Source: Phoronis australis
Taxonomy: Eukaryota; Phoronida; Phoronidae
Reading direction: 5' to 3'
DNA length: 64,000 bases
NCBI GenBank assembly: GCA_002633005.1
Contig: NMRA01000314.1
Coordinates: 62,001-126,000 of the forward strand
In this document: positions 14,801-24,890 of the stretch, piece after piece
Position numbering within the stretch: position 1 is the first letter of the stretch
How the letters are laid out: each line of letters opens with the position of its first letter
Translations under genes and position numbers: made by a program
Notes under the pieces: generated by a model
Told to the model about the DNA's origin: nothing
Databases searched by the model: none
The model's input: only the letters and a program-made list of their open reading frames with translations

Positions 14801-17800
14801 GGGCATCGCTTCATAGGGGCATCGCTTAATAGGGGCATCGCTTCATAAGTTAATGCTTGAGTAGACTACCCTGTTGACAATATGTGTTGCCTACGTCTAA
14901 TGAAAGTGTGCAATTTTATGGGCAAATCCACGACTTTGAGTTAGTCAGGATTTTGTTCGTCAGACATTCGCACTCCCGAACTGCCAAACGAAATCAGGGA
15001 GGATTTTAGGAGGGGCATGGCCCCGTTGGCCCCCCTCTAAATCCGCCACTGAATTTGCATTATCAATCAAACACCTAAGCACGATCTCACCCTATAATGA
15101 TCATGTTATTTCATTCCTCAAACTCAAAGAAATTATATTCTCACATAGCCACGTTATTAGCCTTACTAGCGACGAACTATACATGATGTAACCGACTCGT
15201 CAAACTCTGTGTCTGTTCATTTTAATATTTTCTCGCCAATAGCATGTTACTAGTTACTCGGTTTTGTGCTAGACTATGTTCATGAAGGCGAAGTGGTAAC
15301 CGTTCAAATGTGGTTTGCCCATCTCACTGGTTTTTGTTCTAATAAAATTCATTATACAACTGTATGCTTACGGCTCTTCCAAACATTCCTCGCCGGTGTT
15401 GAAAGCGGACGTACTATCAGTAATGAACTCTTGAATCCTGATTTATTGGCAGTCAATGCGGTATTAATTGGCATTCGGCGTCTTTATCAGCACCGCCACG
15501 AACCTGAATAGACAGAAAGAGATGAATACAGCAGCCGAAGCGCTACTAGGTGTGAATCAACATTCAACTATTACCTGTTATACCTGTGAAGCCTTTCTCA
15601 TGTCTAAACACTGATTACAGGGTCGTAATAAGGCGTTTATTCTGATTTATTACACTGCATCCTGTGAGAGGGCGAAGCAATTTAGTAAACGCAGTGATTC
15701 ACAGTAATTAAAGTTCTAAAACCCTTATTCAGACAACCTCAGTATTAGATTCACCTCACAAACAATAAGATTCTGGCAAGTAAGTAGGCGTGTACACGGG
15801 TTGGCGATTTTTTGTGCTTGAATTTCAAAAAACGAAACTAAAATAACAAGACCAAAAATAGATAAATTTTTAATTTGTAATATCTGAATGCGGAGAATCG
15901 TTGTCACGAGGATTCCATGCATTACGTGTATATTTTCTTCGATCATAATAAAGAATTCCCAAAGGAACGATTTAAATGTCCGATAACGTTTTTCCAAGCA
16001 AATTCAACTAAGAACATTACTATTGCCAGTCATAGGTACCTGGACAATCAGAAACGCAAATGCATCTCGTAAACAAGTCACGCTAAATTTGTATATCTCC
16101 GAAAAATTAATGCAACAAGGACAAGGCGTGAAATTTGGAGGTCTATATGAAGTTAGTACGTGTAAAAGTCATTTAGTTTCAACAAAGGTTCGATTTTGTT
16201 TTATCTTTAAAAGTTTAGTTAGTGGGTAATAAAATACTTAAATATCAAGTGAAACATAGTCTGTAATTTGTTGTAAACTGTGCGTCACCTTGTGGAAGAA
16301 CAGTTGATTGAAGACTCACTGAAAAGGAGTAACTGGCCAAGTGATGGCGCTTTAATTCATGGCACTTAAAACCGGTCCACATTACTACTCCAGATTAAAA
16401 ATTAGCGGCAGAAGAACGGTATAACAGTAATGTTGGATACATTCGTAACCTGTGTGCTTCACTAGTCTTGTGTCCGATTTTACCCTCATTGTTCCAAAGT
16501 TGTACATTTACACATTTTTTACCAAGACTAGCATGCTTGTTCTCTAGCAACGAAATCTGCTCCACTCCAAATCAGCTTCTGAATCTTCGTCAAATGATCG
16601 CTCAGTAAACGTTAAACTTGACTCATTCCATCACATGATTTGTCATAGTCCTCATTACGTTATGAGATTACATGGCGTGCTTCAACTGCTTGAGTGGTTA
16701 TTGCGTGGCAGACTCTAAGTAAATTTAATTTTCAAAATAATATATAATGTAATCGTTAAGTTGTGAAATGTTGATACTTGTAAATATTGGTTTCAGTACT
16801 ATAGTAGTTATTGTGGCACACACGAATAGGTTCACCTTTTTGCTTATTAGCCGTAAAGTCTGGTTAAACTTCACCAAAGTCACTTAACGTTCTGTGCCTG
16901 GACGTGGAATTTTCCCCGTGCCCGACGTTTGAGTAAAGGAATTAGTGAATAGACGTAGTGTCTGTTGACTTAAGAGCGACTTCAGTGCTCTTTTATCTTG
17001 GCAAAACGTCTATGCCATTTAGAAAATGTCACATAGTAATTTTTTGGCTTCGCTCAAACCACTTATCTGTTGTCAAACGGACCTGCATGCAGACAAATGA
17101 ATAGCGACCAACGGAGTACACTCCCATAACTAGGCCACTTTTTCCGTCACTGGAAATCCTACGTTTTCTATTTTGCAGGTTTTAAAGAGACTGCCTATAT
17201 GTATGCAATATCGTCTGCGGCTCTCGTGCATTCTTTTGCGCGCTCGTGCAGCAGAGGCAAGATCGAGAGATGCACTTGCGACGAGTCCTTCAATTCGAAG
17301 AAAACTCGCGAGACGTGGAAATGGGGTGGGTGTGGCGATAACATCAAATTCGGACAAAGATTTACAAAAAGACTGATGGTCGCTGCTAAGAAAGGAGGCA
17401 AGGACTTGCGAGCGTTCCTAGATCAGCACAACTCCATGTTAGGAATGAGGGTAAGTTGACGTTTGTTTGAGCAGGTGTACATTAGTACCGTCTCTCATGC
17501 TTACTTTGCCGCTTATTTCGGTAAATTCTCTATTTGAGGTACTGTTCGTTTTATTCGACAGATATGCTAGATGGAATAAAATCTAAGCTCCTAAAACCTA
17601 CTCGATGCACTATCGCTCGTCAGTTTGATCTCAAAGCACTTTTGGACAAAAATATTGTCAAGCGCTCTCGGATCTACGTGTATGTTGGACTACAAGACAA
17701 CAAACAGCCTTGGCCTTGAGTCGAGTTTTACAGCTGAACTTCGCTATGAGTAGCTTGTCTAAACTATCCTAATGTGAAAGATTCAAAAAGTACATTTCGT

Positions 17801-18450
17801 TGTCCATAAAAGTGAACTTTATGAGGGTTGACATGGAATTAGGCACCTTCTAGGAATACGATCTTTGTAAAAATGAGTGCATGAGGACAGGTCTTCAGAA
17901 AAAAGTGTCTAATATTTGTGACATTGACAATCACCTTGGTTGCTGGTTTTATTTTCAGCTGGTCCGCAACGAGGTGTCCAAGACCTGTAAATGTCATGGC
18001 GTGTCTGGATCATGTACCGTCAAGACTTGTTGGCGACAATTGGCACCCTTCACAGACATCGGCCGTGGGCTAAAACACAAATATGAATACGCTGCTAAAG
18101 TAGTCCCTGGTACAAACAGGGCCAAGGGTCGGAGAGGCCTGGGTAGAATAAACTCGGTCAATCAGCTGCAGGTTGATAGCTCTCACGGTATTGTAAAGAA
18201 GTCTCCCCGGAAGTCGGACATGATTTACACGGACACGTCACCAACATTTTGCATGCCGTCGAAGTACTCATCAGGCACTTCCGGTCGTGTGTGCAACAAG
18301 GAGACAAATTGTGCGAGCATGTGTTGCGGACGAGGGTACAACGTCCAGAACAGAATTCTAAAGAAGGACTGTCAGTGTAGGGTAATACGCTGCTGTTATG
18401 TGGAATGTAAAACCTGCCTCGTGCCCGAGGACATTTACATGTGCAAGTAA
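2808..18450 (+). CDS. Wnt9: Wnt9 secreted signalling ligand, complete four-exon gene
   Basis: Coding exons are 2808-2884, 9194-9471, 17179-17450 and 17959-18450. All introns are GT-AG, with phases 2, 1 and 0, and the spliced frame is open for 372 residues, close to the usual Wnt length. Wnts are lipid-modified secreted ligands of Frizzled receptors. Seen here: a signal peptide (about residues 1-23), then the ECQFQFQYERWNCT block (94-107) with a glycosylation sequon at N105, GFKETAYMYAIS (119-130), CKCHGVSGSC (219-228) with the serine that Porcupine acylates in known Wnts at S225, and 24 cysteines after the signal peptide. KTCWRQLAPF, CCGRGYN and CCYVEC near the C-terminus, plus FFGLT at the exon 1-2 joint, match the Wnt9 subfamily as I know it rather than other Wnts. 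The start is the first ATG after an in-frame TGA at 2790. No other Wnt lies in the window. Confidence 0.93.
6324..7595 (-). mobile_element. Kolobok-like (TTAA, THAP) DNA transposon, decayed and deleted
   Basis: Flanked by TTAA on both sides (6320-6323, 7596-7599). The terminal inverted repeats start AGGCGAAGG(C/A)AACC and continue as long inverted arms (6324-6568 against about 7286-7595; the left arm lacks about 67 bp). On the minus strand the right arm opens with MPRCCCVPGY and runs into FPKDD and TWLARS. One frame later come YRVCGKNF and RLKKSTI, all typical of a THAP zinc finger. A serine-rich linker follows, and another frame change leads to CQVCG...WECVAGHSGKW. At least two frameshifts, a lost zinc-binding Cys (Cys to Tyr in the right arm) and the short length show it is dead. 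THAP plus TTAA target sites fits the Kolobok superfamily; the assignment is inference. Confidence 0.8.
6513..7329 (-). pseudogene. THAP-domain transposase remnant
   Basis: This is the broken coding part of the element above, read from 7329 leftward. Segment 1 (7329 to about 7216) has MPRCCCVPGYTHYRLT and RRFPKDD. Segment 2 (about 7215-6990) has YRVCGKNFLPSDYD and LKKSTILSLL. Segment 3 (about 6960-6700) is a Ser/Pro/Glu-rich linker ending FIVDVDLYW. Segment 4 (about 6697-6580) has a CxxCG and WECVAGH motif pair. No catalytic core can be recognised, so most of the transposase has been deleted. Confidence 0.7.
8495..8652. repeat. Inverted pair of tRNA-derived SINE heads
   Basis: The minus-strand copy (8495-8562) and plus-strand copy (8597-8652) share about 57 bp with only about three mismatches, around a short spacer. 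Both carry an A-box-like AGTGGTGAGAGC and a perfect B box GGTTCGATTCC. The T-stem and anticodon loop do not pair properly (C instead of T at position 33), so these are SINE heads rather than working tRNA genes. Confidence 0.7.
9194..9471 (+). CDS. Wnt9: Wnt9 coding exon 2
   Basis: This exon encodes residues 27-118 plus parts of both split glycine codons. The acceptor is TTGCTTTTCAG and the donor GTAGGT. It contains KQLRICIRDRGIAETLVEA and the ECQFQFQYERWNCT block, the most conserved N-terminal Wnt segment. Residues 29-57 (ARKSV...SVST) are the variable region between the signal peptide and the conserved core. Confidence 0.93.
11050..11110 (-). repeat. Short palindrome-ended GC repeat, copy 1
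   Basis: It runs from TTGGGCGGCGCAGCACTG, with an internal A-run and CCCC, to GGTGCACCGCCCAT. The reverse complement matches two tandem copies at 54257-54395. Inverted GGCGCA/TGCGCC ends and a length of about 65 bp suggest a tiny MITE-like repeat. Confidence 0.6.
14067..14466. repeat. Duplicated contig end, copy A
   Basis: This 400-bp segment ends exactly at the N (14467) and is repeated almost perfectly right after it. It contains a 16-bp VNTR (GGGGCATCGCTTCATA) with four units at 14355-14418. Confidence 0.9.
14467..14467. other. Single-N assembly junction
   Basis: One N separates two near-identical segments. The left copy stops at it and the right copy starts at it, as expected when two overlapping contig ends were butted together instead of merged. 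Confidence 0.85.
14468..14895. repeat. Duplicated contig end, copy B
   Basis: This 428-bp copy of 14067-14466 differs by a few substitutions, a 12-bp insertion (near 14594) and one extra 16-bp VNTR unit (five units at 14768-14847). The two indels account exactly for the 28-bp length difference. Confidence 0.9.
14917..15051 (+). mobile_element. CAG..GGCGG-type MITE, copy 1
   Basis: Starts TATGGGCAAATCCACG, a degraded form of CAGGGGCGGATCC, and ends AAATCCGCCACTG. AATTT directly flanks both ends (14912-14916, 15052-15056), a perfect 5-bp target-site duplication. The interior has GGGGCATGGCCCC. Confidence 0.75.
17179..17450 (+). CDS. Wnt9: Wnt9 coding exon 3
   Basis: This exon encodes residues 120-209, from FKETAYMYAISSAALVHSF through RCTCDES and WKWGGCGDNIKFG to DLRAFLDQHNSMLGMR. 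The acceptor is ATTTTGCAG and the donor GTAAGT. Phases 1 (entry) and 0 (exit) match exons 2 and 4. GGCGDN and the DQHN segment are typical of Wnt proteins in this position. Confidence 0.95.
17451..17958 (+). other. Wnt9 intron 3
   Basis: A 508-bp intron from GTAAGT to TATTTTCAG. Nothing else is recognised in it. Confidence 0.9.
17959..18450 (+). CDS. Wnt9: Wnt9 coding exon 4 (C-terminal half, stop TAA)
   Basis: This exon encodes residues 210-372. It opens with LVRNEVSKTCKCHGVSGSC after the acceptor TATTTTCAG. It carries the acylated-serine loop, KTCWRQLAPF, a basic linker (NRAKGRRGLGR) and the cysteine-rich C-terminal domain. That domain runs FCMPSKYSSGTSGRVC, CCGRGYN, CQCRVIRCCYVECKTC and ends YMCK. 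The same frame stays open upstream of the acceptor, but that stretch is intron. Confidence 0.95.
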   Translation: MVRNEVSKTCKCHGVSGSCTVKTCWRQLAPFTDIGRGLKHKYEYAAKVVPGTNRAKGRRGLGRINSVNQLQVDSSHGIVKKSPRKSDMIYTDTSPTFCMPSKYSSGTSGRVCNKETNCASMCCGRGYNVQNRILKKDCQCRVIRCCYVECKTCLVPEDIYMCK

Positions 18451-21400
18451 GATCACTTTGGCTTCAACATGGTGATATGTTAACGAGCACAAATGAAGAA
18501 AAAAATTGACAAGGTTTTTGACTGTAGGTGGGGTAACAGCGTAAACCTTGATTGAGCTGAGTAACGTGGCGTCATAAAATATCTTTTGTGCAGTTTCAAC
18601 TCATTCAAGATTATTTTGGAAATGTTTTTGGCTTACGGTTTCTAAATAGTGCTGTTTTAGACGGTACTGTCTATTAAGTTCTTTGGTATAGCGTGATGAA
18701 TTTTCTCAGAAATCGGGTTAATTTTAAGACCAAAATGTCTTATCCCTGTCCCATAAAAGGTATTAAGGCCATAATAATGACCGAAATCGGTCTAAATTAA
18801 GATAGAACGTTAAGCTGCTACGTAATTCTTGGTCTAAATGACTAAAATATACATCTGCCATCACTGTAATCTGCTGAGGAATAAATGTCGTTGATATTTT
18901 TTTATAAATGTTTTACAATCTAATTTTCAAATTGAAGATCGTCTGCTTTCGATTTAAGAACCGTCTGAAGCATTGTTAGCGACAATGCAATGTGACTTAC
19001 CTGCACATTTGATGTGATATTTTCCAGTCAGACTGGGGTCTTCTCAACAAGATTGATCTGGTACTTAATTTCCCAAATGTCGTAATTAAAGCCCCATTAG
19101 AGTTTCAAGATCACTATTGTGCTTGAAACCAGTTCTCATACATCACTTAGCTTAGTTTTATGAATTCGCAACAGGTTGCGAAAGCTTAGTTAGTACGCTC
19201 CTCTATAGGAAAACTGGCTCAATTGCGGTCCAAGTTACGACTGACCAAAGACCGAATATGGACTTTGTTTTCATGGATTTGTCCTTTCCAAATTTCAGTC
19301 TTCGGTCGTACATGTAACTTAAACAAATATTTGGTCGTGAGCTATAAGTAATGTTTCGTGCAACAGACCCTAGGACTGATCTGGTTCACTCCACGGGCAG
19401 TTTATTGTTTTAGGCAACACGTTCAACCGGTCTTGCACCTGGACTGAGAAAGAGGCCGCGTTTATGTATGTAACCGACATGTTTGAAGGTTTTAAGAAAG
19501 GTTTTTGAGAAAACCTGCAAAAGAGGGCTGAACCGTCTCCAAACTTTACAATTTTGACCATGCAGTTGCGTATCACTCATTTACCAAAAATGATAGAATA
19601 TAATTCAAAAATGCGCGATTCCAAGACCACCCCCAAAACTGTGTGTATTTTGGTGTGGAAATGAAGCCATGTTTCGGAAACAACTCGTCATTAATAATAG
19701 TAGCAAATTGTTTGATCAAACTTATGACCCTATATCACGGAACAGTTCCTGTCATTACATTAATGGAGAAATGAGTTATAATTCCGTGCAATCTAATTGA
19801 TTTTGCCCCTTGTGTTGGAGTCTGAAGCAAAAGAATGTCTCTTCCGTGTCCTTTGGTAAGATTCAAATAGGTACTTCCGGTACTCTCCCTTCTGGGAGTG
19901 AGTTTTCACAGCTTAGGTCGAAGCAGGGAATTATCTAGCGCGTGCGTATACGCGAGCTTCATTGAGAAACTATGTGTGATAGCCCAGATGGTAAATTCTG
20001 AAAAATGAGACATTTTAAAGCAAAATTCAAATTGTGAAAAAGATTAATCATTTCAATTTCACAAAAGTTACGAGTTAAATCCTGGAGACAGGTACTATTT
20101 CATGATATCGCCATTTTGATTTCCTACAAAATGAGGAAATCACCACTGTCTAGTTCAAATTATAGGTTTGTTCACATGGGACCGAGCGGCGCAAGATCGA
20201 CCAGAGGGGCATGAACGAAAGAAGCGGCACTCAAGTAGAATACGCATATGGCAACTCTTACCTGTAACTCAACCATATTGTCATGCACGATAATTATCGT
20301 TGTCAGAGGTGAAAGTAGATCAGACAACATTCGCATTTTGTAGGTTTACTCACAAAAACGCCTCCTAACCTCGTGAAGATCCGAGTGGATAGCTCCAAAA
20401 ATACGCTCTCGCGTGGCAAGTGATTTGCGGGTGCTGGATTCAAAGAAGCTGGTCAGTTTGGTAGCTGTGCCCTTTCACATGAATATCATTTGCTACAATG
20501 CAATTCCAACGTGTAAATTATATACTCATGTTTTCATCTATTTAATAAAGCACTGTTATTACTCATTGGTAGGGTCCAGTGCTTGCACTGCACGAAGTAG
20601 ACCTCTGGGCAGCGTTCATAGACGCAAGATTTTCACGAGTAAATCTATCGTGATCACGTCTGTATCTTGCAAAGTCTTGCGTGACCTTAACCTTTTCACA
20701 AGTTTTTTGGGCATACGCAATAGTGGAGGCCGATGCCAACCCGACATCCGTTCACACAAAAAAATTACGCATGAGTAGATGACCGATGCTTTGATCTGAC
20801 TTTGACAAAACTGCGTGCACCCTCTGTCATTGCGCCACCTACATGTATAGGACCCTGTGAACGGATGATGATCGCCTAGTAGAAGTCAGTGGGTAGGCAC
20901 CAGTGCACAACTGCGCCCTAATTTGGACTTTGTCGTAAACATATAGTACGGGAATTAAACCAATGGATTTCTCCATAGGGAAGATTCGCCGCCACCAAGT
21001 TGATTTCTACAATCCATTTCGGAAGTTTGCGATTTCGGCTTGACCTAATAACATTGCGTGGGACTTGAATGTTCTAAATAGTCGGTTAGTCAGTAAAATA
21101 AGCATAAACGTTGCATGGAGTATGATCTTGTCTTTTCATGTTTAAAAACCCACACTTCCTTTGAGACGTGTTGTCTATGGCAGTTGAGAGTAGGTATTGA
21201 CGGATCTACCCAGATGGAGGACAAGGGAGTAACTAGACCTCAGTCACGCACCTACACGGCATTCTTTAAGATATTGGATAAAGCAATTTTGATTTAGCGA
21301 CAGACAGAAAACTTGATGTTAATCACATGTTGATGGTTTTAAAAAGTCGCCGCTTTCATAAACGAATTTCTTTGAAGATCCAGTTGGCTGGGTGGTCGAC

Positions 21401-21648
21401 GAAACAGCTGCTTTTGTTACTAATTGAAAAAGCGAGACTTCCATTACCTCCAGGGAAGTGTTGAGAACGAGCGACACCTGTAGACACCACATATGTTATG
21501 CTCATTTATATCATTAACATCACCGCTATGTCTTGCCTCAGCAGTTGTATCTCTACCGTTAGAGTCAAACTCGCAAAACTTGACACGAACTTTGGCTTAA
21601 AAGAATTCAATTGAGAGCTGGAATCTGGGTTGAGTATCCATACTGCTG
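18451..21648. other. Wnt9 3' flank, no gene recognised
   Basis: After the probable 3' UTR I see no coding sequence. A segment at about 20,610-20,720 has paired motifs (CGTTCATAGACGCAAG and AAGTCTTGCGTGACC) and may be a degraded MITE related to those at 32.9 and 58.7 kb. Confidence 0.4.
18880..18885 (+). terminator. Candidate Wnt9 polyadenylation signal
   Basis: AATAAA lies 430 bases after the Wnt9 stop codon, the first such hexamer I noticed downstream, followed by a T-rich stretch. Plausible but not proven. Confidence 0.4.
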
Positions 21649-21784
21649 CAGGGGCGGATCCACGATTTTGAGTTGAGGGGCAGGGCAGAGTATTAGCCAG
21701 GATTTTACCCCTCATACATTTGCACCCCCGGACTGCCAAATGGAATCTGGGGGCTATGGCTCCCTTGGCCCCTCTCTATCACTG
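21649..21784 (+). mobile_element. CAG..GGCGG-type MITE, copy 2
   Basis: Starts CAGGGGCGGATCCACG and ends CCCCTCTCTATCACTG. The flanks TGCTG and CGCTG are a near-perfect 5-bp target-site duplication. The interior aligns with copies 1 and 4 (GGACTGCCAAATGGAATCTG). Confidence 0.7.
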
Positions 21785-21794
21785 CGCTGTTTGG

Positions 21795-21965
21795 TCTCTA
21801 TATTCCTCTGTCCTTACCTTCCCAACCGATGTTCCCCCATCCCCGTGTTCCCCCCGACATAAGTTCCCGCGTCCCAATGTTCCCTCGATCCTTTGTTCCT
21901 CTTCCCGATGTACCCCGGCCTCCTGTCGGTCAAATGTTTTCCGTCGCGATATTCCCCTGGAGTCA
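21795..21965. repeat. Degenerate GTTCCCC minisatellite
   Basis: A pyrimidine-rich run in which GTTCCCCC, GATGTTCC and related blocks recur about every 16-20 bases, introduced by CTATATTCCTCTGTCC. An inverted relative with the same leader lies at about 23829-23985. Confidence 0.6.
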
Positions 21966-21997
21966 GTTTCTATGTGCTGATTATCTTATCTATTGCC

Positions 21998-23441
21998 CAC
22001 AGGCGCTCGGATTTCCAGATCACTCATAACCATATATAAGAAACATAAAGGTTGGACGCTTAAAGTTTGCCAAGCCGAGGCTCCCAACTTCAACCGTCCA
22101 AAATCCAAATAAAATATGCGTGCACCTCCCTCAGTCTGGTGTTGCATAAACCTTCGAAGCCTTATCTTTCCTAGATCCCATTAACTGTCTTCGTGAGTGG
22201 TGAATTGGCGATGGAATTTCCAAAACAATCTCAAAACTCTGAATTCAAGGACCCGAAATAGTAAACATGGCGGATTTCAGTTGTGCTTCAACTTGTACGC
22301 CTGTCGTAGGCACAGGCGCTTGGGTTTATCGCAAATGACGTCACAATATAATATATATATATATATAAGAAAACATAAAGGTTGGACACTTAAACTTTGC
22401 CAAGCCGAGGCTCCCAACTTCAACCGTCCAAAATCCAAATAAAATCTGCGTGCACCTCCCTCAGTCTGGTGTTGCATAAACCTTCGAAGCCTTATCTTTC
22501 CTAGATCCCATTAACTGTCTTCGTGAGTGGTGAATTGGCGATGGAATTTCCAAAACAATCTCAAAACTCTGAATTCAAGGACCTGAAATAGTAAACATGG
22601 CGGATTTCAGTTGTGCTTCAACTTGTACGCCTGTCGTAGGTGAAACTTCGAGTTTGAGCAAGCAACCTATATTTCAAATTCAATAATTCTAATCCAAAAC
22701 TCAACTAATTGAGAATGTTAAAGTTAGTATTTTAATGATTATTTGTAACTTTATTCCACTGACGGCTCATTTTAGCCCTTAACTTAGAATTTTATTACAT
22801 AAACTGGCGTATCTTGTTTCTCATCTTGACATCACGCACTTTTTTGATTGAAGCACAACACACACTCGGCCAGGAAACGCAGTCCGTGCAAGTATTACAA
22901 TGCGCGTGGCCGACGAGTTAACTCAATGGTTTTGGCCAAAAGTAAAACCTTCATAAGAAATCACAGTACACAAAAAACTTCGCATATCAATACAGTATCA
23001 GGATAATTTATATTTGACACAAATATGTGAGTAATTACATTTATTTGGCAATAAAGTGCTCTCTGCTTCTCATGATCAAGTAGTCGATGGATTGACGGCG
23101 AAAGCCGCGCGAAATTAGACTTTTGGATTTAGCTCGGGAGCGTCCGTCATGTGCGAAGACCGTCTGCCATGACATCACGGAATCACTTCCTTGAATTTGT
23201 GATTTTGGCATTCTTTTGGCATTTTTGTCGCCAAATCACCACTTGAAGGCAATTTGAAGAGATCGAATGAAAGAAAGTATTCTAAGAGTTGTTCGATGCT
23301 AGTTTCGTGGAATTCCATGCACATTTGAGTAGAAAATTCTGAGCAAACAGATTTCGAGTGTCCAACCTTTATGTTTTCTTATTATGTATTATTGAGTGAC
23401 GTCATTTGCGATCGAGGAACAGATAAACCCAAGCGTCTGTG
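21998..23441. mobile_element. hAT-like non-autonomous transposon with tandem-duplicated left end
   Basis: Termini CACAGGCGCT(C/T)GG and, inverted, CACAGACGCTTGGG are flanked by a perfect 8-bp target-site duplication CTATTGCC (21990-21997, 23442-23449). An 8-bp duplication fits the hAT superfamily. The left end occurs twice in tandem (21998-22310 and 22311-22640), nearly identical over about 275 bp. The inner copy starts with an intact terminal repeat. An inverted subterminal block (AAGAAAACATAAAGGTTGG) is shared by both ends. No transposase frame is visible. Confidence 0.8.
22338..22366. repeat. (TA)n tract inside the hAT-like element
   Basis: Following TGACGTCAC, an AATATAATATATATAT run differs in length between the two copies of the left end. 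This explains most of their length difference. Confidence 0.7.
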
Positions 23442-23828
23442 CTATTGCCAAGTAGTGTTGAAGATCCCGGCTACGAGCTGAAAAGCGCGTGAGGAGCATG
23501 CGTCTGACCGCGGACGAATCGATGGTAGAGAGAGCAAGCTTTAGAGATCAAGAAGTTCAAGTAAAGGGAAAAGACAAGCCAACTTTTTCGGCGAAGTGCC
23601 AGCAGTGTTTGAGGGTTGAAGTTACTGAAAACGTACATGCAACAGCTCGTGGCGGAAGAGGCGTGCAACCTCTCGACACACTTGTAAGACACAAGAACAA
23701 ACATTCGGCAAATATAATACGTTTTTGTCAGGAAGTTAACTGTTTTTTCGTTAACGTCTTGGTACACATGTTTAGGTTCATGCTCTAGGGTGCACCGGTC
23801 CCTTAAGAGCAGAAATTAAAAAATTAAC

Positions 23829-23985
23829 GAGTAGGGAGAACATCGGGACCGGTGATCATAGGACCACCATTGGCACGGCCGGGGAACATCGGCGCGGGAG
23901 AACATCGGCACGGGGAAACGTCGATTGGGGAACATGGAGACGGAGGAATATAGCGACCAGGGAGCAAAGGATCGACTCCCTGGTT
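23829..23985. repeat. Degenerate GGGGAACATCGG minisatellite
   Basis: GGGGAACATCGG-like units recur about every 16-20 bases, ending near GGAGGAATATAGCGACC. This is the reverse-complement counterpart of 21795-21965, so related minisatellites lie on either side of the hAT-like element. Confidence 0.6.
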
Positions 23986-24100
23986 TGGAACCTGCTTCAA
24001 TAAGTTGACCGTTTTACGCGCGGAGTAATGTCCCAGCAACGGTGTTATCTGCCCTCATTTCTCAACATATTTTGTCACGTTTATGTGTTTGGTACCGTCA

Positions 24101-24890
24101 GAGGTCCTAAAGTCGTGAGTGCCCTAAAGTCGTGAACGATCTTATTTCCTGTTCTGCGCGGTCCTGCGACATCTGGCGTTGAAGTTTCCAGCGTCCGTCT
24201 GCTTACGAACGTCAAACGAATACCCGGACGTGTTCGTATTCACAATACGATAGCAAACAATGAGTGAGTGGCTTCTTTTTTCAAATGTATCTTAAAAACA
24301 GCATATTTCACTAATTCACTTTTTTGTGCATTTTTGGGATATATTTTCGAAAATATTTATTGTTCAGATTTACTCAAACACGCGCTCCAGGGGTAGCTTG
24401 AACAATGTATCAAAATGTCCCAGGGTCGATCAAGTTTTTTAAGGCCAAAACAATAAAATACAGAGCGATAATTGATGCTGGGTTCTTAGCGTTTTGCGTG
24501 AACAACCTCATTGAAAACGTCTGTGCACATCAAAGTTGGGTGCAAAACTTATAACAATTTATTCCAATTGAAACTGAATTAATAAACAATGCAATGCATT
24601 TTTATGTCATCTAGAGTAACTGTAAGCACTGTAGTTGACTTGTATGGTCATACTTCGTACATTTCCGTCTAAACGAAACGTTCACGACTTTAGGGCCTCA
24701 TTCAAAATGGCCGGCGATATCAGCGACTGTTTTAAAACTCTGCTTACGGATACAAACAAGGATTAAGATTGTCAAAACACGTATATTTGTGAAGGCTGAT
24801 GACATGACATCACATGAGCAGTTGCAAACGGACATTGTGTAGTATGTCAATCAACTGCTTATTATGCTTATATTCACGACTTTAGGTCAC
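24101..24890. repeat. Nested inverted repeats with core CCTAAAGTCGTGAAC
   Basis: Two direct copies on the left (GAGGTCCTAAAGTCGTGAG at 24101 and GCCCTAAAGTCGTGAACG at 24121) face two inverted copies (24679-24698 and 24873-24887). GAGG(T/C)CCTAAAGTCGTGA pairs the outer left with the inner right copy. This looks like overlapping or nested MITEs. No clear target-site duplication was found. Confidence 0.65.

Larger units (their letters stand above)
9472..17178 (+). other. Wnt9 intron 2
   Basis: A 7.7-kb intron. It holds one copy of a palindromic GC-rich repeat (11050-11110), a G/C-rich run of GCGGGCGGGCGAGC type (about 12985-13019), the duplicated contig end around the N at 14467, and a CAG..GGCGG MITE (14917-15051). 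An AATTAATTAG-rich patch near 13090-13140 could hold homeodomain sites. The rest shows nothing I recognise. Confidence 0.7.

Noticed and set aside
14067-14895. True tandem segmental duplication
   Set aside because: The copy boundaries coincide exactly with the N, which points to contig overlap.
15266-15511. 81-codon frame in Wnt9 intron 2
   Set aside because: No known similarity; chance frame within an intron.
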